A stretch of 61,298 nucleotides of DNA. It comes from Sinomonas mesophila. Its GTDB lineage: Bacteria; Actinomycetota; Actinomycetes; Actinomycetales; Micrococcaceae. The position numbers and the translations under genes were made by a program. The stretch's first letter is position 1; each line of letters begins with the position of its first letter. Where the stretch lies: the NCBI RefSeq assembly GCF_001999765.1, contig NZ_KV908332.1, positions 35,828-97,125 on the forward strand. The letters run 5' to 3'. The notes below the pieces were generated by a model. The model was not told the DNA's origin. It searched no databases and saw only the letters and a list, made by a program, of their open reading frames with translations. Positions 35,844-44,413 of this stretch are shown here, piece by piece.

Positions 35844-37262
35844 CTACCGGTGCACGTGCAGGCGGCGGGCCGCCTCCGCGAGCGAGCCCGACAGGGACGG
35901 GTACACGGCGTAGGTGTTCGCGACGTCGTCGACGTGCAGCTTCTGCTCGACGGCCAGGGCGAGGCCGAAGATGAGCTCCGAGGCGTTGGAGCCCATGACG
36001 ACGGCGCCGATCACCGTGCCGGACCCCTTGCGCGAGATGATCTTGACGAAGCCGTCCGTCGTGTTGCGCATCTTGGCCCGGGCGTTGCTCTTGAGCCGCA
36101 GGGTCACGACGTCGCCGGCGATCCGACCGCTCGCCACGTCGTCCTCCGAGACGCCGACCGAGGCGATCTCGGGGGACGTGAAGATGTTCGAGGCGACGTG
36201 CCCGAGGTTCAGGGGCGTGAGCTGGTCGCCGAGGATGTGCGCGACGGCGATGCGCCCCTGCATTGCGGCCACCGACGCGAGCGCGAGGACGCCCGTGCAG
36301 TCGCCGGCCGCGTAGACGTTCGGCACCGTGGTGCGGGAGACGCCGTCGACCTTGATGTGCCCGCCCTCGCCGAGGGCCACGCCGACCTCCTCAAGGCCGA
36401 TCCCCGCGGTGTTGGGGATCGAGCCGACGCACACGAGGCAGTGCGAGCCGGTCACCTTCGTGCCGTCGCTGAGCGTGACGGCCACGCCGTCCCCGGTGCG
36501 CTCGACGGCCTCTGCGCGGGAGCGCGAGAGCACGCGCACGCCGCGGCGCTCGAAGACCTTCTCGAGCAGCTCGGCGCCGTCGGGGTCGTTGCCGGGCAGG
36601 ACCCGGTCGCGCGAGGAGATGAGCGTCACATTCGAGCCGAGGCCGTTGTACGCGGACGCGAACTCCGCGCCGGTCACGCCGGAGCCGACGACGATGAGCT
36701 CCTCGGGCAGCTCCTCGAGGCTGTAGATCTGGGCCCAGTTGAGGATGCGCTCCCCATCCGGCCGGGCGGTCGGCAGCTCGCGCGGATGGGCGCCGACGGC
36801 CAGGATGACGGCGTCGGCCTCGATCCGCTCGGTCCCGCCGGCGGTCTCGACCTCGAGCGTCCGGGAGTCCGCGAGGCGGCCGGAGCCCATGACGATCCGC
36901 ACGCCCTGGGACTCGAGGCCCGCGCGGATGTCCGCGGACTGCTGGCGCGCGAGGCCGAGGAGGCGGTCGTTGACCACGCCGAGGTCGGCGCGCAGCTTGT
37001 CCCGCGTGAGCAGCTCACCGCTCGTGTCGCCGAAGCGCAGGCCGAGCGCCGAGGAGGCCTCCTCGACGCGGGTCATGAGGTCCGACGTCGCGATGAGGGT
37101 CTTGGACGGGACGACGTCGGTGAGCACTGCGGAGCCCCCCAGCCCCGCCCGCTCGACGAGCGTCACCTGGGCCCCGAGTGACGAGGCGACCGACGCCGCC
37201 TCGTAGCCGCCGGGTCCTCCGCCGAGGATTGCGATGTGGGGGGCCGCGAAGTCAGGGTTCAT
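35844..37262 (-). CDS. lpdA: NAD(P)H-quinone dehydrogenase, LpdA-like flavoprotein
   Basis: 472 aa, two-dinucleotide-binding flavoprotein. FAD motif AILGGGPGGYEAASVAS near residue 9, NAD motif VVGSGVTGAEFASAYNGLG near 182, FAD motif NVYAAGDCTGVLAL near 310, C-terminal dimerisation domain. The lipoamide-dehydrogenase fold is clear, but the redox disulfide (CxxxxC before PSK) is missing: the segment reads GLGGSAVLTDVVPSKTL. This matches mycobacterial LpdA-type enzymes that reduce quinones rather than lipoamide. Start is the ATG at 37262; a GTG lies two codons upstream. Confidence 0.88.
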   Translation of the reverse strand: MNPDFAAPHIAILGGGPGGYEAASVASSLGAQVTLVERAGLGGSAVLTDVVPSKTLIATSDLMTRVEEASSALGLRFGDTSGELLTRDKLRADLGVVNDRLLGLARQQSADIRAGLESQGVRIVMGSGRLADSRTLEVETAGGTERIEADAVILAVGAHPRELPTARPDGERILNWAQIYSLEELPEELIVVGSGVTGAEFASAYNGLGSNVTLISSRDRVLPGNDPDGAELLEKVFERRGVRVLSRSRAEAVERTGDGVAVTLSDGTKVTGSHCLVCVGSIPNTAGIGLEEVGVALGEGGHIKVDGVSRTTVPNVYAAGDCTGVLALASVAAMQGRIAVAHILGDQLTPLNLGHVASNIFTSPEIASVGVSEDDVASGRIAGDVVTLRLKSNARAKMRNTTDGFVKIISRKGSGTVIGAVVMGSNASELIFGLALAVEQKLHVDDVANTYAVYPSLSGSLAEAARRLHVHR

Positions 37263-37323
37263 CGTCACGGAAGTCCATTCTGCCTGTCCACCGCCGGTGC
37301 GTGCCACGTGAGACGCGCATTGG

Positions 37324-37329
37324 TAGGTT
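37324..37329 (+). promoter_or_regulatory. -10 box of the purine nucleoside phosphorylase gene, leaderless start
   Basis: TAGGTT, 6 nt before the GTG at 37336. Confidence 0.6.
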
Positions 37330-37335
37330 CTTCCT

Positions 37336-38154
37336 GTGACGACTTCCGCTGTGACGACTTCCGAGCCCTTCGAGCTGGCCAAGGCCGCAGCGGACCACAT
37401 CGCCAGCGCCACGGGGGTCGCCCGGCACGACATCGCCCTCGTCCTCGGCTCGGGCTGGGCGGGGGCCGCTGACCTCATCGGCGAGACGACCGCGACGCTG
37501 CCCGCCGACGAGGTCCCGGGCTTCTCCATCCCCGCCGTCGAGGGGCACGTGGGGACGATCCGCTCGATCCGCGCGGCCGACGGCAAGAACGCCCTCGTGC
37601 TCGGGGCCCGCACGCACTACTACGAGGGGCGGGGCGTGCGCGCCGTGGTCCACGGGGTGCGGACGGCGGCCGCCGCCGGCTGCCGCGTCCTCGTCCTGAC
37701 GAACGGCTGCGGGGGCCTCAACCCGGACTGGGCGCCCGGCACCCCCGTGCTCATCCGCGACCACATCAACCTCACGGCCACGTCCCCGCTCGAGGGCCCA
37801 ACGTTCGTGGACCTCACGGACCTCTACTCGGCCCGGCTGCGCGGCGTGGCGCGCTCGGTCGACCCTGGCCTCGGCGAGGGCGTCTACGCCCAGTTCGTTG
37901 GCCCGCACTACGAGACCCCGGCCGAGGTGCAGTACGCGAAGCGGATCGGCGCCGACCTCGTGGGCATGTCGACCGCGCTCGAGGCCATCGCGGCGCGGCA
38001 CGCCGGGCTCGAGGTCTTCGGCATCTCGCTCGTGACGAACCTCGCGGCCGGAATCAGCCCCGAGCCGCTGAGCCATGAGGAGGTCCTCGAGGCCGGCCGG
38101 GCCGCCGGCCCGAGGATCTCCCGCCTGCTTGCCGACGTCATCGCCGCGATCTGA
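37336..38154 (+). CDS. punA: Purine nucleoside phosphorylase (trimeric type)
   Basis: 272 aa. It cleaves (deoxy)inosine and guanosine with phosphate for purine salvage. Motifs: ALVLGSGWAG (phosphate loop), ARTHYYEGRG, VLTNGCGGLNPDWAPGTPVLIRDH, QFVGPHYETPAEVQYAK, GMSTALEAIAARH. The GTG start is leaderless; a 15-bp direct repeat (GTGACGACTTCCG) gives two possible GTG starts five codons apart, and the -10 spacing picks the first. Followed by a phospho-sugar mutase gene 14 bp downstream, as in nucleoside/pentose salvage operons. Confidence 0.92.
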   Translation: MTTSAVTTSEPFELAKAAADHIASATGVARHDIALVLGSGWAGAADLIGETTATLPADEVPGFSIPAVEGHVGTIRSIRAADGKNALVLGARTHYYEGRGVRAVVHGVRTAAAAGCRVLVLTNGCGGLNPDWAPGTPVLIRDHINLTATSPLEGPTFVDLTDLYSARLRGVARSVDPGLGEGVYAQFVGPHYETPAEVQYAKRIGADLVGMSTALEAIAARHAGLEVFGISLVTNLAAGISPEPLSHEEVLEAGRAAGPRISRLLADVIAAI

Positions 38155-38168
38155 AGGACTCCCCACCC

Positions 38169-39986
38169 ATGAGCGCAACCCCCACCGGCGTCGACGGCCT
38201 CGACGAGCTGCGGGCCAGGGCCGAGGCATGGGCCGCCGCCGACCCCGACCCCGAGACGGCGGCGCGCCTGCGCGAGACCCTCGCCCAGGCGTCCGAGGGC
38301 CAGCCGGCTGCCGTGCAGGAGCTCACGGACGCGTTCGGCGGGACCCTCCAGTTCGGCACCGCGGGCCTGCGGGCCGCCCTCGGCCCGGGGCCGAACCGCA
38401 TGAACCGGGTGGTCGTGCGCCGCGCCGCGGCGGGCCTCGCCGCCTTCCTCCGCGAACGCGTGGCGGCTGCCGGGTCCGGCCCCGGCAGGGCGGCCCCGGG
38501 CGGGTCCACGGACGACGCCGACGGCGCGGCTGCGCGCAGCGGCCGGCCCCGCGCCGTCGTCGGCTACGACGCGCGGACCAACTCCGACGTCTTCGCGCGC
38601 GAGACGGCCGCGGTCTTCACGGCTGCGGGCATCGAGACCCTGCTCATGCCCGCGCCCCTGCCCACCCCGGTGCTCGCGTACGCGCTGCGCGAGCTCGGCT
38701 GCGACGGCGGGGTCATGGTCACGGCGAGCCATAACCCGCCGCAGGACAACGGCTACAAGGTGTACCTCGGCGGCCGCGCGGCCGACGACGCCGGGCGCGG
38801 GGCGCAGATCGTCGCCCCCATCGACGCGGAGATCGCCGCCCTCATCGACGCCGCCGCCCCCGTCGGGGACATCCCGCTCGCCGAGGACGGCTGGACGGTG
38901 CTCGGGGCGGGCATCGCCGCGGACTACCGGGACGCCGTCGTGGGCCTCGCGCGGCCCGAGGCGTTTCCCGCCCGCGACCTGAGGATCGTGCACACGCCGC
39001 TCCACGGTGTGGGCGGCGGGACGGCGCTCGAGGTGCTGCACGGCGCGGGGTTCACCGACGTCACGCCGGTGGCTGCCCAGGCCGAGCCGGACCCCACCTT
39101 CCCGACCGTGGCGTTCCCGAACCCCGAGGAGGCCGGCGCACTCGACCTCGCGCTCGAGACGGCGCGCGCGGTGGGCGCCGACCTCGTCATCGCGAACGAC
39201 CCGGACGCTGACCGCTGCGCCGCGGCCATCCCGGACCCGGAGACGGGCGAGTGGCGCATGCTGACCGGCGACGAGCTCGGGGCCCTGCTCGGGGCGCACA
39301 TCGTGCGCCGCGCGGAGGTGGACCCGACGGAGCATGCTTTGCGGGCCGGGGTATTCGCGAACTCGATCGTGTCCTCGCGCCTGCTCTCGCGCATTGCCGA
39401 GGCCGCGGGTCTGGAGCACCGCGAGACGCTCACGGGGTTCAAGTGGATCGCGCGCGTGCCCGGGCTCGTCTACGGGTACGAGGAGGCGCTCGGATACTGC
39501 GTCGCGCCGGAGCTCGTCAAGGACAAGGACGGCATCTCCGCGGCGCTTCTCGTCGCGGAGCTCGCGGCGGCGGCGAAGGCCGAGGGCGGCAGCCTCGCAC
39601 GCAGGCTCGACGAGCTCGCGCTCCGGCACGGCCTGCACCTGACGGACCAGCTGAGCGTGCGCGTTGCGGACCTCGGCCTGCTCGGGGCGATGATGACGCG
39701 GCTGCGCCAAGACCCGCCGGAGTCCTTCGCGGACTCGCCGGTGGAGAGCGCTGTGGACCTCGCGGCGGGGTCAGATGGGCTGCCTCCGACGGACGGGCTC
39801 CTGTGGACCACGCGCGACTCGACGCGCGTGATCGTCCGCCCGAGCGGGACGGAGCCGAAGCTCAAGTGCTACCTCGAGGTGGTCCGGGCGGTGGACAGCG
39901 TCCTCGAGCTCCCCGAGGTGCGGGCTGAGGCACGGCAGGCCATGGACGCGGCCCTCGAGGACGTACGCGAGGCGCTGGGGCTCTAG
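38169..39986 (+). CDS. Phospho-sugar mutase (phosphomannomutase/PGM2-like)
   Basis: 605 aa, alpha-D-phosphohexomutase superfamily, long (PGM2-like) subgroup. Motifs: FGTAGLRAALGPGPNRMN, catalytic serine loop VMVTASHNPPQDNGYKVY, metal loop NDPDADRCA, sugar-binding GYEEALGYCVAPE, and phosphate-binding RPSGTEPKLKCY. It interconverts sugar-1- and sugar-6- (or 5-) phosphates. Next to the phosphorylase it could act on ribose- or deoxyribose-1-phosphate; that is inference. A low-complexity insert (about residues 103-122) lies between domains. Its last codons are triplicated downstream. Confidence 0.9.
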   Translation: MSATPTGVDGLDELRARAEAWAAADPDPETAARLRETLAQASEGQPAAVQELTDAFGGTLQFGTAGLRAALGPGPNRMNRVVVRRAAAGLAAFLRERVAAAGSGPGRAAPGGSTDDADGAAARSGRPRAVVGYDARTNSDVFARETAAVFTAAGIETLLMPAPLPTPVLAYALRELGCDGGVMVTASHNPPQDNGYKVYLGGRAADDAGRGAQIVAPIDAEIAALIDAAAPVGDIPLAEDGWTVLGAGIAADYRDAVVGLARPEAFPARDLRIVHTPLHGVGGGTALEVLHGAGFTDVTPVAAQAEPDPTFPTVAFPNPEEAGALDLALETARAVGADLVIANDPDADRCAAAIPDPETGEWRMLTGDELGALLGAHIVRRAEVDPTEHALRAGVFANSIVSSRLLSRIAEAAGLEHRETLTGFKWIARVPGLVYGYEEALGYCVAPELVKDKDGISAALLVAELAAAAKAEGGSLARRLDELALRHGLHLTDQLSVRVADLGLLGAMMTRLRQDPPESFADSPVESAVDLAAGSDGLPPTDGLLWTTRDSTRVIVRPSGTEPKLKCYLEVVRAVDSVLELPEVRAEARQAMDAALEDVREALGL

Positions 39987-40019
39987 AGGCGCTGGGGCTG
40001 TAGAGGCGCTGGGGCTCTA
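39969..40019. repeat. 17-bp tandem triplication of the mutase gene end
   Basis: GAGGCGCTGGGGCTCTA occurs three times head to tail (39969, 39986, 40003), with one change in copy 2. Copy 1 includes the real stop codon TAG. Confidence 0.85.
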
Positions 40020-40027
40020 GCCGTAGC

Positions 40028-40414
40028 TCAGGCCGCGACCTGGACGATGCCGTTGACCACGCGGACCTCGAACGCGGCCAGGGCGTCGCCGGGGCCGTCG
40101 AGGCGCTCGCCGGTGCGGAGGTCGTAGACCTGCTTGTGCAGCGGCGAGGCGATGGTCGGGCGGTCGCCGCGGGAGCCGACGATGCCGCGGGCCATGACAT
40201 GGGCCTCGGTGGCGGGGTCGCGCTGCTCGACGGCGAAGACCTCGTCCGTCGCGAGGCGGAACAGGGCGATCTGGCGGCCCTCGACGAGCGCGGCCTCGCC
40301 CCAGTTCGGCTCGAGGTCGTCCAGGCTGCAGACGCTGTGCCAGGAACGGAGGCCGTCCGTCGCGGAGCGCTCGAGCTCGGCGGGGTCAACGGGTGCAGGT
40401 GCTGTGATCGTCAT
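40028..40414 (-). CDS. nirD: Nitrite reductase (NADH) small subunit
   Basis: 128 aa Rieske-fold subunit. It matches NirD: WHSVCSLDDLEPNWGEAALVEG, IALFRL, DPATEAHVMARGIVG, SPLHKQVYDLRTGE. As in other NirD proteins the Rieske Fe-S cysteines are absent. It pairs with NirB, but here is transcribed divergently from it. The ATG follows a TAGCGT box by 6 nt, so the mRNA is leaderless. A GlnR-like site lies upstream. Confidence 0.92.
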   Translation of the reverse strand: MTITAPAPVDPAELERSATDGLRSWHSVCSLDDLEPNWGEAALVEGRQIALFRLATDEVFAVEQRDPATEAHVMARGIVGSRGDRPTIASPLHKQVYDLRTGERLDGPGDALAAFEVRVVNGIVQVAA

Positions 40415-40420
40415 GGTTCA

Positions 40421-40486
40421 ACGCTACGGAGGGGGTCGTTTCGCCGGGGTTGACCTTGTGTCACGGCCACGTAAAACCGCCCTCAC
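40421..40486 (-). promoter_or_regulatory. nirD promoter with GlnR-type box
   Basis: The -10 TAGCGT (40426-40421) leads to a leaderless ATG. Reading the minus strand, GTGAG-n6-TTTAC-n6-GTGAC (40486-40460) keeps the 11-bp GlnR spacing, centred about 60 bp before the start. Confidence 0.55.
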
Positions 40487-40493
40487 CGAGCGC

Positions 40494-40569
40494 GAAACAT
40501 GCCCGTGACAGGGAAGTTAATCGGCCGTTACACCCGGGCAACTGATGCGAAATCGCCGATTCCTAGGCT
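40494..40569 (+). promoter_or_regulatory. nirB promoter with GlnR-type box
   Basis: GAAAC-n6-GTGAC-n6-GTTAA-n6-GTTAC (40494-40531) has exact 11-bp spacing. The -10 box TAGGCT is at 40564-40569, leaving about 60 nt of leader before the GTG. The position upstream of -35 suits activation. Confidence 0.75.
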
Positions 40570-40632
40570 GGATTCAACGCTTCGACCTTTCGCCGGCATG
40601 CCCGGCGGCCAGTCCTACGGAAGGCACCGCCC

Positions 40633-43338
40633 GTGAGCAACCCCCGCCAGAGCACCCCGGCCACCGACTCCGCCACTCCCACTGCTGATTCGGCACCTGC
40701 GGTGCGGCGCGTCGTCGTCGTCGGCGGCGGCCCGGCCGCCCACCGCTTCGTCGAGGCGATGGCCGCGCGCGGCCTCGAGGGCTCCGGCGGCTTCGAGGTC
40801 ACCGTGCTGACCGAGGAAGCCCACCTCCCCTACGACCGCGTGGCCCTCTCCAAGGCCCTCCTTTCGGACGTGGACCTCACCCTCGGCGAGGCGGAGATGT
40901 GGGACACGCCCGGCGTCACCCTCAAGACCGGCGCGAAGGCGGTCCGCCTGGACTCCGGGGCCCGTGTGGTCCACACCGAGGACGGCGGCGAGCACCCCTA
41001 CGACGAGCTCGTCCTCGCGACCGGCTCCAGCGCGGCCCGCCTCCCCATTGCGGGCGCCGACAAGAGCTACGTGTACCGCACCCTCGAGGATGTCTGGTTC
41101 CTCCGTGCCGAGATCGCGCGCCTCGCCGAGGACCTGGGCCGCACGCCCGCCGTCGCGGTGATCGGCGGCGGCCTCCTCGGCATCGAGGCCGCGGCCGGCG
41201 CTCAGTCGCTGGGCGCCGAGGCCGCCATCATCGACGGCTCGCCGTGGCCCATGAACCGGCAGCTCGACGAGGGAGCCGGCCAGGCGCTCACCCGGCTCAT
41301 CGGGGCCAAGGGCTTCACGATGCACGGCGGCGTGTTCCCCTCCGAGATCGTGGCGGACGAGACGGGAGCCGTCACCGGCGTCCTCATGGCGGACGAGCGC
41401 GTCATCCCCGCCGACCTCGTGGTCGTGGCCATCGGCGTGCGCCCCCGCGACGAGCTCGTGCGCGCCGCTGTCGATGAGGCCGGCGCGGCCGGTGAGAACG
41501 GCTCGGCGACCTTCGAGGTCGGCCCGCGCGGCGGCGTCGTCATCGACGAGACGTGCGCGACCGGCGTCGACGGCGTGTGGGCGATCGGCGAGGTCGCGAG
41601 CTTCGGCGGGATGTGCCTGGGCCTCGTCGCCCCGGCGAACACGATGGCCGAGATCGTCGCGGACCGCCTCCACGGCGGCGAGGCGACGTTCCCCGGCTTC
41701 GACACCGCCACCAAGCTCAAGCTCTCCGGGGTGGACGTCGCAAGCTTCGGCGACGCGTTCGCCCAGGAGCCGGGCGCGCTCGAGATCGTCTACGCGGACC
41801 CGGCCCGCGGCGTCTACCAGAAGGTCGTCACGACCGACGACGCCCGCACGCTCCTCGGCGGCATCTTCGTCGGCGACGCCACCCCGTACCTGAGCCTCCG
41901 CCCGCTCCTCGGCCGCGAGCTCCCCGCCGAGCCCGGCGCCTTCCTGTCCGCGGCCGGCGGAGGGGACGCCCCCGAGACCGAGCTGCCCGACGACGCGATC
42001 CTGTGCTCGTGCAACAACGTCGCCGCCGGCACTCTCCGCGATGCGGTCAACGCGTGCGGCACGTGCGAGGGCAAGGATCCGGTGCAGGACGTCGCGGGCC
42101 TCAAGGCCTGCACCCGCGCCGGCACCCAGTGCGGCTCGTGCGTGCCGATGATCAAGAAGCTCCTCGAGGCCGAGCTGACCAAGTCCGGCGTGACCGTCTC
42201 GAAGGCGCTCTGCGAGCACATCTCGCTCTCCCGCCAGGAGCTCTTCGACGCGATCCGCGTCCTCGAGCTGACCTCGTTCGAGGACATCATGTCCCGCTAC
42301 GGAACGGGCTCGGGCTGTGACATCTGCAAGCCGACCATCGCCTCGATCCTCGCCTCGCAGCACTCGGCCTACGTCCTCGACGCCGGCCGCGGCACGCTCC
42401 AGGACACCAACGACCGCGCGCTGGCGAACATGCAGAAGGACGGCACGTACTCCGTCGTCCCGCGCATCCCCGGCGGCGAGATCACCCCGGAGAAGCTCGG
42501 CGTCATCGCCGCCGTCGCCCAGAAGTACAACCTGTACACGAAGATCACGGGCGGCCAGCGCATCGACATGTTCGGCGCGCGCCTCGAGCAGCTCCCGGAG
42601 ATCTGGAAGGAGCTCATCGACGCGGGCATGGAGTCCGGGCAGGCCTACGGCAAGAGCCTGCGCACCGTGAAGAGCTGCGTCGGCTCGACCTGGTGCCGCT
42701 ACGGCCAGCAGGACTCGGTCGGCATGGCCATCCAGCTCGAGCTGCGCTACCGCGGCCTCCGCAGCCCGCACAAGCTCAAGCTCGGCGTCTCCGGCTGCGC
42801 CCGCGAGTGCGCGGAGGCCCGCGGCAAGGACGTCGGCGTCATCGCGACGGCGGACGGCTGGAACCTCTACGTCGGCGGCAACGGCGGCGCGACCCCGGCG
42901 CACGCCCAGCTCCTCGCGAAGGACCTCGACGACGAGACGCTGATCAAGTACATCGACCGCTACTTCATGTACTACATCCGCACGGCCGACCGCCTCCAGC
43001 GCACCGCGCGCTGGCAGGAGGAGCTCGACGGCGGGCTCGAGCACGTGCGCCAGGTCGTCGTCGAGGACTCGCTCGGCATCGCCGAGGACCTCGAGGCCGC
43101 CATGGCCAAGCACGTGGACAACTACGAGGACGAGTGGGCGGCGACCCTCGCCGACCCCGAGCGCCTGCGCCGCTTCCGCTCGTTCGTCAACGCCCCCGAC
43201 GCCCTCGACGACTCGATCGTCCATGTCGCCGAGCGCGACCAGATCCGCCCGGCCACCGAGCGCGAGAAGGTCTCCCTCGGCGCGAGCATCCCCGTCCGCC
43301 CGAGCGCCGCGCCCTCTGCGCTTTCCGAGGGGGTCTGA
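40633..43338 (+). CDS. nirB: Nitrite reductase (NADH) large subunit
   Basis: 901 aa cytosolic enzyme that reduces nitrite to ammonium with NAD(P)H. Domains: FAD/NAD binding (about 1-430; VVVVGGGPAAHRFVEAM, AVIGGGLLGIEAAAG), BFD-like [2Fe-2S] (about 455-515; ILCSCNNVAAGT to AGTQCGSC), then ferredoxin-like half-domain and siroheme/[4Fe-4S] domain (about 560-870). Cluster ligands are CVGSTWC and GVSGCARECAEA. The BFD region carries an extra insertion with a CxxC pair (ACGTCEGKDPVQD). GTG start with AAGG upstream; the cobA gene follows after 1 bp. GlnR-controlled by inference. Confidence 0.95.
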   Translation: MSNPRQSTPATDSATPTADSAPAVRRVVVVGGGPAAHRFVEAMAARGLEGSGGFEVTVLTEEAHLPYDRVALSKALLSDVDLTLGEAEMWDTPGVTLKTGAKAVRLDSGARVVHTEDGGEHPYDELVLATGSSAARLPIAGADKSYVYRTLEDVWFLRAEIARLAEDLGRTPAVAVIGGGLLGIEAAAGAQSLGAEAAIIDGSPWPMNRQLDEGAGQALTRLIGAKGFTMHGGVFPSEIVADETGAVTGVLMADERVIPADLVVVAIGVRPRDELVRAAVDEAGAAGENGSATFEVGPRGGVVIDETCATGVDGVWAIGEVASFGGMCLGLVAPANTMAEIVADRLHGGEATFPGFDTATKLKLSGVDVASFGDAFAQEPGALEIVYADPARGVYQKVVTTDDARTLLGGIFVGDATPYLSLRPLLGRELPAEPGAFLSAAGGGDAPETELPDDAILCSCNNVAAGTLRDAVNACGTCEGKDPVQDVAGLKACTRAGTQCGSCVPMIKKLLEAELTKSGVTVSKALCEHISLSRQELFDAIRVLELTSFEDIMSRYGTGSGCDICKPTIASILASQHSAYVLDAGRGTLQDTNDRALANMQKDGTYSVVPRIPGGEITPEKLGVIAAVAQKYNLYTKITGGQRIDMFGARLEQLPEIWKELIDAGMESGQAYGKSLRTVKSCVGSTWCRYGQQDSVGMAIQLELRYRGLRSPHKLKLGVSGCARECAEARGKDVGVIATADGWNLYVGGNGGATPAHAQLLAKDLDDETLIKYIDRYFMYYIRTADRLQRTARWQEELDGGLEHVRQVVVEDSLGIAEDLEAAMAKHVDNYEDEWAATLADPERLRRFRSFVNAPDALDDSIVHVAERDQIRPATEREKVSLGASIPVRPSAAPSALSEGV

Positions 43339-43339
43339 C

Positions 43340-44413
43340 ATGCAGGTGAGCCTGAATCTCGAGGGGCTCCCCGTCGTCGTCCTCGGTGCCGCCGACGACG
43401 CGCGCCAGGCCCTCGCGCGCTATCGCCGTGCCGGCGCAGCGCTCGCACACTTCGAGTCCCCCGCGGCCTACCGAGCCGCTGTGGCCCTGCCGTCCCGCCC
43501 GGCGCTCGTCGCCGTCGTGGGCCTGCAGGGCGGCCGGGCGCACGACGCCGAGTGGGCGCCCGTGCTCGAGCGCTACCGTGTGCTCGGGGTGCCGCGGGTC
43601 GACGAGCCCGCGGCCGGGCCGCGCGGCCACGTGACCCTCGTGGGCGGCGGCCCCGGCTCGCGCGGGCTGCTCACGGTCGACGCCGTCGAGGCCCTCCGCG
43701 ATGCCGACGTCGTCCTCTTCGACCGGCTCGCCCCGTGGCGCGAGCTCGCCGAGCTCACGACCGCCCAGCTCGTCGACGTCGGCAAGCTCCCGGGCCACCA
43801 CAAGGTGCCGCAGGTGGAGATCAACCGCCTCATCGTCGAGCATGCCCGGGCCGGCGCTAACGTCGTGCGGCTCAAGGGAGGCGACCCGTTCGTGTTCGGC
43901 CGCGGCGGCGAGGAGGCCGCGGCCTGCGCCGAGGCCGGCATCCCCGTCCGGGTCGTGTCCGGCATCTCGAGCTCCATCGCCGTCCCCGCGGCGGCCGGCA
44001 TCCCCGTCACGCACCGCAACGTGAGCCACGCCTTCACGGTCGTTTCCGGCCACGCCCCCCTGACCGACGACGAGCACCGGCACCTCGCCGGGCTCGGCAC
44101 CGCGGGCGGCACGATCGTCGTCCTCATGGGCATCGCGAACCTCCCGCACCTCGCCGCCGGCCTGCGCCGGTCGGGCATGCCCGCCACGATGCCGCTCGCC
44201 GTCGTCGAGCGCGGCCACCAGGCGGGCCAGAAGACCACGCTGACCGAGCTCGGGCGCGCCGAGGCGGACACGGCGCGGTGCGCGAACCCGGCCGTGATCG
44301 TCATCGGCGAGGTCGTGCGGCTCGCGGGCATCGGCTCGCGCGCCGCCGCCGAGGACGAGCTGCGCGGGCTCGCGGCGTCGTTCATGATGGAAGCCGAAGG
44401 AACGCCCACGTGA
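43340..44413 (+). CDS. cobA: Uroporphyrinogen-III C-methyltransferase with degenerate N-terminal domain
   Basis: 357 aa. The C-terminal 260 residues are a SUMT: VTLVGGGPGSRGLLT, KLPGHHKVPQVEINRLIV, RLKGGDPFVFGRGGEE, VSGISSSIAVPAAAGIPVTHR. It methylates uroporphyrinogen III with SAM to precorrin-2, the first step to the siroheme of NirB. The N-terminal 90 residues (SLNLEGLPVVVLGAADDARQALARYRRAGA) look like a decayed CysG dehydrogenase/chelatase domain lacking a proper dinucleotide motif. It lies 1 bp after nirB. Confidence 0.92.
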   Translation: MQVSLNLEGLPVVVLGAADDARQALARYRRAGAALAHFESPAAYRAAVALPSRPALVAVVGLQGGRAHDAEWAPVLERYRVLGVPRVDEPAAGPRGHVTLVGGGPGSRGLLTVDAVEALRDADVVLFDRLAPWRELAELTTAQLVDVGKLPGHHKVPQVEINRLIVEHARAGANVVRLKGGDPFVFGRGGEEAAACAEAGIPVRVVSGISSSIAVPAAAGIPVTHRNVSHAFTVVSGHAPLTDDEHRHLAGLGTAGGTIVVLMGIANLPHLAAGLRRSGMPATMPLAVVERGHQAGQKTTLTELGRAEADTARCANPAVIVIGEVVRLAGIGSRAAAEDELRGLAASFMMEAEGTPT

